Shown piece by piece: positions 60,915-64,000 of a DNA stretch of 64,000 nucleotides. Under the pieces are notes generated by a model. That model was not told the origin of the DNA, searched no databases, and saw nothing but the letters and a program-made list of their open reading frames with translations. This stretch comes from Burkholderia seminalis DSM 23518 (GTDB lineage Bacteria > Pseudomonadota > Gammaproteobacteria > Burkholderiales > Burkholderiaceae). The stretch is taken from the NCBI RefSeq assembly GCF_902832885.1, contig NZ_CADFDK010000007.1, forward strand, positions 1 to 64,000. Reading direction: 5' to 3'. Position numbers and translations under genes: made by a program. Position 1 is the stretch's first letter, and each line of letters begins with the position of its first letter.

Positions 60915-61004
60915 ATGAACGACACCCTTCCTTCGCCGCTCGATCACTGGGACGACACCACGCCGGTCTGGACGCCGTTCCGTTCGGCCCCGCGATCGCA
61001 TTGA
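60915..61004 (+). CDS. Possible 29-residue peptide
   Basis: A short frame (MNDTLPSPLDHWDDTTPVW start) with AGGAG (60904-60908) six bases before its ATG; a second ATG at 60912 would add one residue. It is acidic in the middle, ends basic (FRSAPRSH), and has no signal peptide. It lies 92 bases after the DUF4148 gene on the same strand. Translation is suggested only by the ribosome site. Confidence 0.35.
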   Translation: MNDTLPSPLDHWDDTTPVWTPFRSAPRSH

Positions 61005-61030
61005 CCGCCGGCCGAGTCATCGTCCGGCCG

Positions 61031-62110
61031 TCAACGGCGCGGCACGCCGTCGCGCCATTCGCCCCAGTGCGTGACGATGTCCTGAACCAGCGGATTGCCC
61101 GCGCGGTACAGGTTTTCGGTCGCCGGGGCGAAGCCGCCCTGGTCCGCGTAGTTCAGCAGGTTGTCGGCGCTCGTCTGCCCCGCATACGGGCGGTCGAAAT
61201 CGGACCCCGTGCGCAGCACCGCGACGCGTGACAGGTCGACCCGCTTCACGCTCGCCGCGCGCTTGAGCGCCTCATACGTCGCGTTGTCTTCCTGCGCGGT
61301 CATGCAGTAGGTGCCCTTGCCGTCGGTCAGGATCTTCGTCCACTGGCGCGCGCGCTCGCCGATCAGCGTGCCGGAGAACCACGTGTTACCCGATGACGTA
61401 TCGCACTGGATCACCGTCGGCGGCCGGTTCGCCGGCGCATACGTGAACTTCGCGCGGGCAGCCTGCGCCTGCGCGCTGTCGGCGAGCACGACGTTGCGCG
61501 ACAGCGCGTACGCGGCGTCGGTCAGCTGCGGGTTGAGCTGGAACACTTCGGTGCGATAGTCGAGCGGCGGCTTGTCGTTCGGGCTCTTCGTGTTGATGCC
61601 GAGGAAACCCGTGTTCCAGCCGGCGGGAATCTCGCGCGCGTCGAGCTCCCACTGCAGGCTGAAATCGACGAGGTATTTGGACCACGCGGCCGAACCGACC
61701 GTGCCCTGCGCGGGGTCGACGCCCGCGATGCCGGACACCAGGAAATACGTCCGGCGCAGATCGAAGCGCTGCGAGAACGTGAGCGCCATGATCGTCGCCG
61801 ACGCGTTCGCATAACCCATGCCGGTCGTCACGACGCACACGTCCTGCTTGTTGCAGTGAACGGCCGGGTAGTCGGGCGACAGGCCCGGCACGGCGATGTC
61901 GCGCCACGGGCCGAGCCGGTCGAGCCACGCCTGGCCCTCCGGACCGAACATCGTGATGATCATGACCTTGACCGGGCGGCCCTGTGCACCGGTCTCGGCG
62001 AATGCATGGTTGCCCGCGTTGTTGCCCTGGTTGTCCTGCGCGATCGACGGCGCGGTCGCACAGGCCGCGAGCGAGAATGCGGCAGCGGAAAGGATGGAGC
62101 GAGTCAGCAT
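61031..62110 (-). CDS. Purine nucleoside permease (NUP)-family lipoprotein
   Basis: A 359-residue exported protein of the NUP family, named after fungal purine nucleoside permeases but related to nucleoside phosphorylases. A lipoprotein signal ends SLAAC (C17). Family blocks are VKVMIITMFGPEGQAWL, TGMGYANASATIMAL and YFLVSGIAGVDP; the end block VAVLRTGSDFDRPY is also typical. It may bind or cleave nucleosides in the periplasm. AGGAA precedes the start. The 229-base gap upstream (62111-62339) shows no further gene. Confidence 0.85.
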   Translation of the reverse strand: MLTRSILSAAAFSLAACATAPSIAQDNQGNNAGNHAFAETGAQGRPVKVMIITMFGPEGQAWLDRLGPWRDIAVPGLSPDYPAVHCNKQDVCVVTTGMGYANASATIMALTFSQRFDLRRTYFLVSGIAGVDPAQGTVGSAAWSKYLVDFSLQWELDAREIPAGWNTGFLGINTKSPNDKPPLDYRTEVFQLNPQLTDAAYALSRNVVLADSAQAQAARAKFTYAPANRPPTVIQCDTSSGNTWFSGTLIGERARQWTKILTDGKGTYCMTAQEDNATYEALKRAASVKRVDLSRVAVLRTGSDFDRPYAGQTSADNLLNYADQGGFAPATENLYRAGNPLVQDIVTHWGEWRDGVPRR

Positions 62111-62339
62111 CGGCGTTCCTTGTTTCGATGATGTTGGGTGAGAACGGCTCTCGGAGACTGCGCGAGGGAGTATAGAACGGGCGTACGCAATGCGGAACCC
62201 GACTACGAAACGGCGAACGGTGTTTCGTGCGCATGGACGCGTGTTGCGTGACGGAATGCGCGCGTTCGCCGCCGTATTGCAAACATCAGGAATGCTATCG
62301 GGTTGGCCGCCCGTGCGACGCCGGCCGCTGCCCGCCGCG

Positions 62340-62930
62340 CTACACGCGCATCAGCCCCGCAACACCGTAACCGAGCACGACGAGCGCGGCGACCACATGG
62401 CTCGCCGCGAGCCACCCGGGCGACTTCACGAAGCGGCCGATCGCGCTGCCGCCGAACGCGAACACGAGCTGCCCCGCGAGGCTGCCCGCGAACACGCACG
62501 CGGCACCGGTCAGCCAGTGCCGATGCGCGCCGGCGGCAGCCGTTGCATAGCCGTAGAACAACAGGATCGTCAGCGGGTTCGCGAGCGTGACGACGAACAT
62601 CGACATCAACGGGCGGTCGCCCGGCTGCGGCGTATCGCCTTCGAGCGTGCGCCGACGGTCGCGCAGCGCCTGCCACAGCATCCGCATGCCCATCGCGAGC
62701 AATACGCCCGCGCCCACGCTACGGAACAACGACAGATGCGCCGCGAGCGTGCTCGCGAGCATCGCGCCGATCGTGAACGCGACGACTGCATGACAGCCGT
62801 CCGCCGCGGCAACGCCGATTGCCGCGCGCACGCCGGTCGCCGTGCCGGCGCGCATGCCGTAGTTCGCGATCATCCATGCAACGGGCCCGACCGACAGCGC
62901 GATCATCAGCCCGAACAGGAAGTCGTTCAT
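62340..62930 (-). CDS. LysE-family transporter
   Basis: A 196-residue inner-membrane protein with six hydrophobic segments. LSVGPVAWMIANYGMRAG at the N-terminus and TLANPLTILLFYGY in the middle are the LysE-family marks, in a form more divergent than the exporter at 30207. Its substrate is unknown. It lies 72 bases after selD on the same strand and could be co-transcribed. Confidence 0.85.
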   Translation of the reverse strand: MNDFLFGLMIALSVGPVAWMIANYGMRAGTATGVRAAIGVAAADGCHAVVAFTIGAMLASTLAAHLSLFRSVGAGVLLAMGMRMLWQALRDRRRTLEGDTPQPGDRPLMSMFVVTLANPLTILLFYGYATAAAGAHRHWLTGAACVFAGSLAGQLVFAFGGSAIGRFVKSPGWLAASHVVAALVVLGYGVAGLMRV

Positions 62931-63002
62931 CGATCGTCGATGCCTTCGAGGGAAGGCATCGATTCCGGCGACCGCATAAAGAACCCGCGCGGAAAATCCG
63001 CG

Positions 63003-64000
63003 TCAGGCGACGTCGACGCGCGCGGGCCCGTCCACCATCTCGCCGATCACGGCCGCGCGGTCGAAACCGTCGGCACGGAAGCACGCGAGCACGTCGTCGA
63101 CCGCGTCGGGCGCGCACGCGACGAGCAGGCCGCCCGACGTCTGCGGATCGGTCAGCAGCGCCTGCGCGACCGGCGGCAGGCCGTCGGCGAGCCGTACGTC
63201 GGTGCCGTACGCGGCCCAGTTGCGGCCCGACGCGCCGGTGAACACGCCGTCGGCCACGAACGCCTCGACGCCGGCGAGCCACGGCAGCGACGCATAGTGC
63301 ACGCGCGCGGTCAGCTGCGCGCCGCGCGCCAGCTCGAGCGTATGACCGAGCAGCCCGAAGCCCGTGACGTCGGTCAGCGCATGCACGCCCGGCAGCGCGG
63401 CCAGCTCCGTGCCCGGCCGGTTCAGCTTGGTGGTCGTCGCGACCATCTGCGCGTAACCGTCGGCATCGAGCTGGTTCTTCTTCAGCGCGGCCGACAGCAC
63501 GCCGACGCCGAGCGGCTTGCCGAGCACGAGCACGTCACCGGCGCGCGCGGCCGCATTGCGCTTCACGCGCGACGGGTGCACGACGCCGATCGCCGCGAGC
63601 CCGTAGATCGGCTCGACCGAATCGATCGAATGGCCGCCCGCGACCGGAATGCCGGCGTCCGCGCACACCGATTCGCCGCCGCGCAGCACGGCCGCGATCG
63701 TTTCATGCGGCAGCACGTTGATCGGCATGCCGACCAGCGCGAGCGCGAGGATCGGCTTGCCGCCCATCGCATACACGTCGGACAGCGCGTTGGTCGCCGC
63801 GATGCGGCCGAAGTCGAACGGATCGTCGACGATCGGCATGAAGAAATCGGTGGTCGCGACGATCGCCTGCTCGTCGTTGAGCCGGTAGACGGCCGCGTCG
63901 TCGGACGTCTCGGTGCCGACCAGCAGGTCCGGGAACAGCGCGGGCGGCGTCGCGCGCTTCAGCAGTTCGGACAGCACGCCCGGCGCGATCTTGCAGCCGC
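63003..64000 (-). CDS. selD: Selenide, water dikinase SelD (5' end outside window)
   Basis: The last ~332 residues of SelD, cut at the window's right edge. It makes selenophosphate from selenide and ATP for selenocysteine and seleno-tRNA. The sequence enters at GCKIAPGVLSELL, just after the catalytic Cys/Sec residue, which lies outside, so it cannot be told whether that residue is Cys or Sec. ATP-binding aspartates (TSDDAAVY), the block GGHSIDSVEPIYGLAAIG and the C-terminal TDPQTSGGLL are clear. Confidence 0.93.
   Translation of the reverse strand, partial: GCKIAPGVLSELLKRATPPALFPDLLVGTETSDDAAVYRLNDEQAIVATTDFFMPIVDDPFDFGRIAATNALSDVYAMGGKPILALALVGMPINVLPHETIAAVLRGGESVCADAGIPVAGGHSIDSVEPIYGLAAIGVVHPSRVKRNAAARAGDVLVLGKPLGVGVLSAALKKNQLDADGYAQMVATTTKLNRPGTELAALPGVHALTDVTGFGLLGHTLELARGAQLTARVHYASLPWLAGVEAFVADGVFTGASGRNWAAYGTDVRLADGLPPVAQALLTDPQTSGGLLVACAPDAVDDVLACFRADGFDRAAVIGEMVDGPARVDVA

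Overview
The window is a GC-rich proteobacterial segment. Gene content and order match Burkholderia sensu stricto, most likely the Burkholderia cepacia complex. The strongest marker is a complete ceoR-llpE-ceoA-ceoB-opcM efflux locus, backed by DUF3579, DUF4148 and PACE genes. The mix of catabolic, transport and efflux operons suggests a metabolically versatile replicon region. No insertion sequence, prophage, integron or CRISPR array is visible.

Layout. 1-302: a strong sigma70-type promoter firing leftwards out of the window (stable-RNA-like), then a terminator. 303-8959: 2-aminoethylphosphonate uptake and breakdown (PhnSTUV transporter; PhnW, PhnY and PhnA; a PhnZ-type HD oxygenase). 9062-13908: quinate/shikimate catabolism (MFS importer, AroE/QuiB, AroQ, fused QuiC). 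14196-18735: a small unknown protein, a PAS-AraC regulator divergent from an orphan branched-chain amino-acid-type binding protein, and an MHS-family importer. 18854-27421: galactarate/glucarate catabolism (GarD, KdgD, 2,5-dioxovalerate dehydrogenase, MFS importer) with accessory DoxX, FucU/RbsD and NTF2-like genes and one unknown gene. 27476-31456: an M50 protease with a DUF2167 protein, an XRE/MmyB regulator with a perfect operator-like palindrome, and a LysE exporter with an Lrp regulator. 31453-36148: a zinc-sparing operon (COG0523 GTPase, FolE2, QueD-like, gamma-carbonic anhydrase, dihydroorotase) behind an AT-rich dyad resembling a Zur operator. 36327-42534: an organosulfur operon (MetQNI-like transporter, DszA/SnaA-type monooxygenase, a probable diiron protein, an SfnB-like flavoprotein). 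42759-47712: a CitS-family 2-hydroxycarboxylate transporter with a consensus sigma54 promoter and upstream paired dyads, followed by a DctB/DctD-type two-component system. 47738-51911: DUF3579, an alpha/beta hydrolase, PACE efflux with LysR, tautomerase with TetR. 52005-60086: the ceo efflux locus. 60529-64000: DUF4148 protein, a tiny ORF, a purine nucleoside permease-family lipoprotein, a LysE-family transporter and the 3' part of selD, cut by the window edge.

Themes. Many operons use 4-base ATGA stop/start overlaps. The phosphonate, quinate and galactarate clusters lack a local regulator but carry candidate operators in their divergent promoter regions. The most notable items are the sigma54 promoter with paired upstream sites before the CitS-type gene, the zinc-sparing operon with its 33-bp dyad, the Ser-to-Asp nucleophile change in LlpE, the Gln-for-His change in the dihydroorotase, and the uncharacterised diiron-like protein in the sulfur operon.
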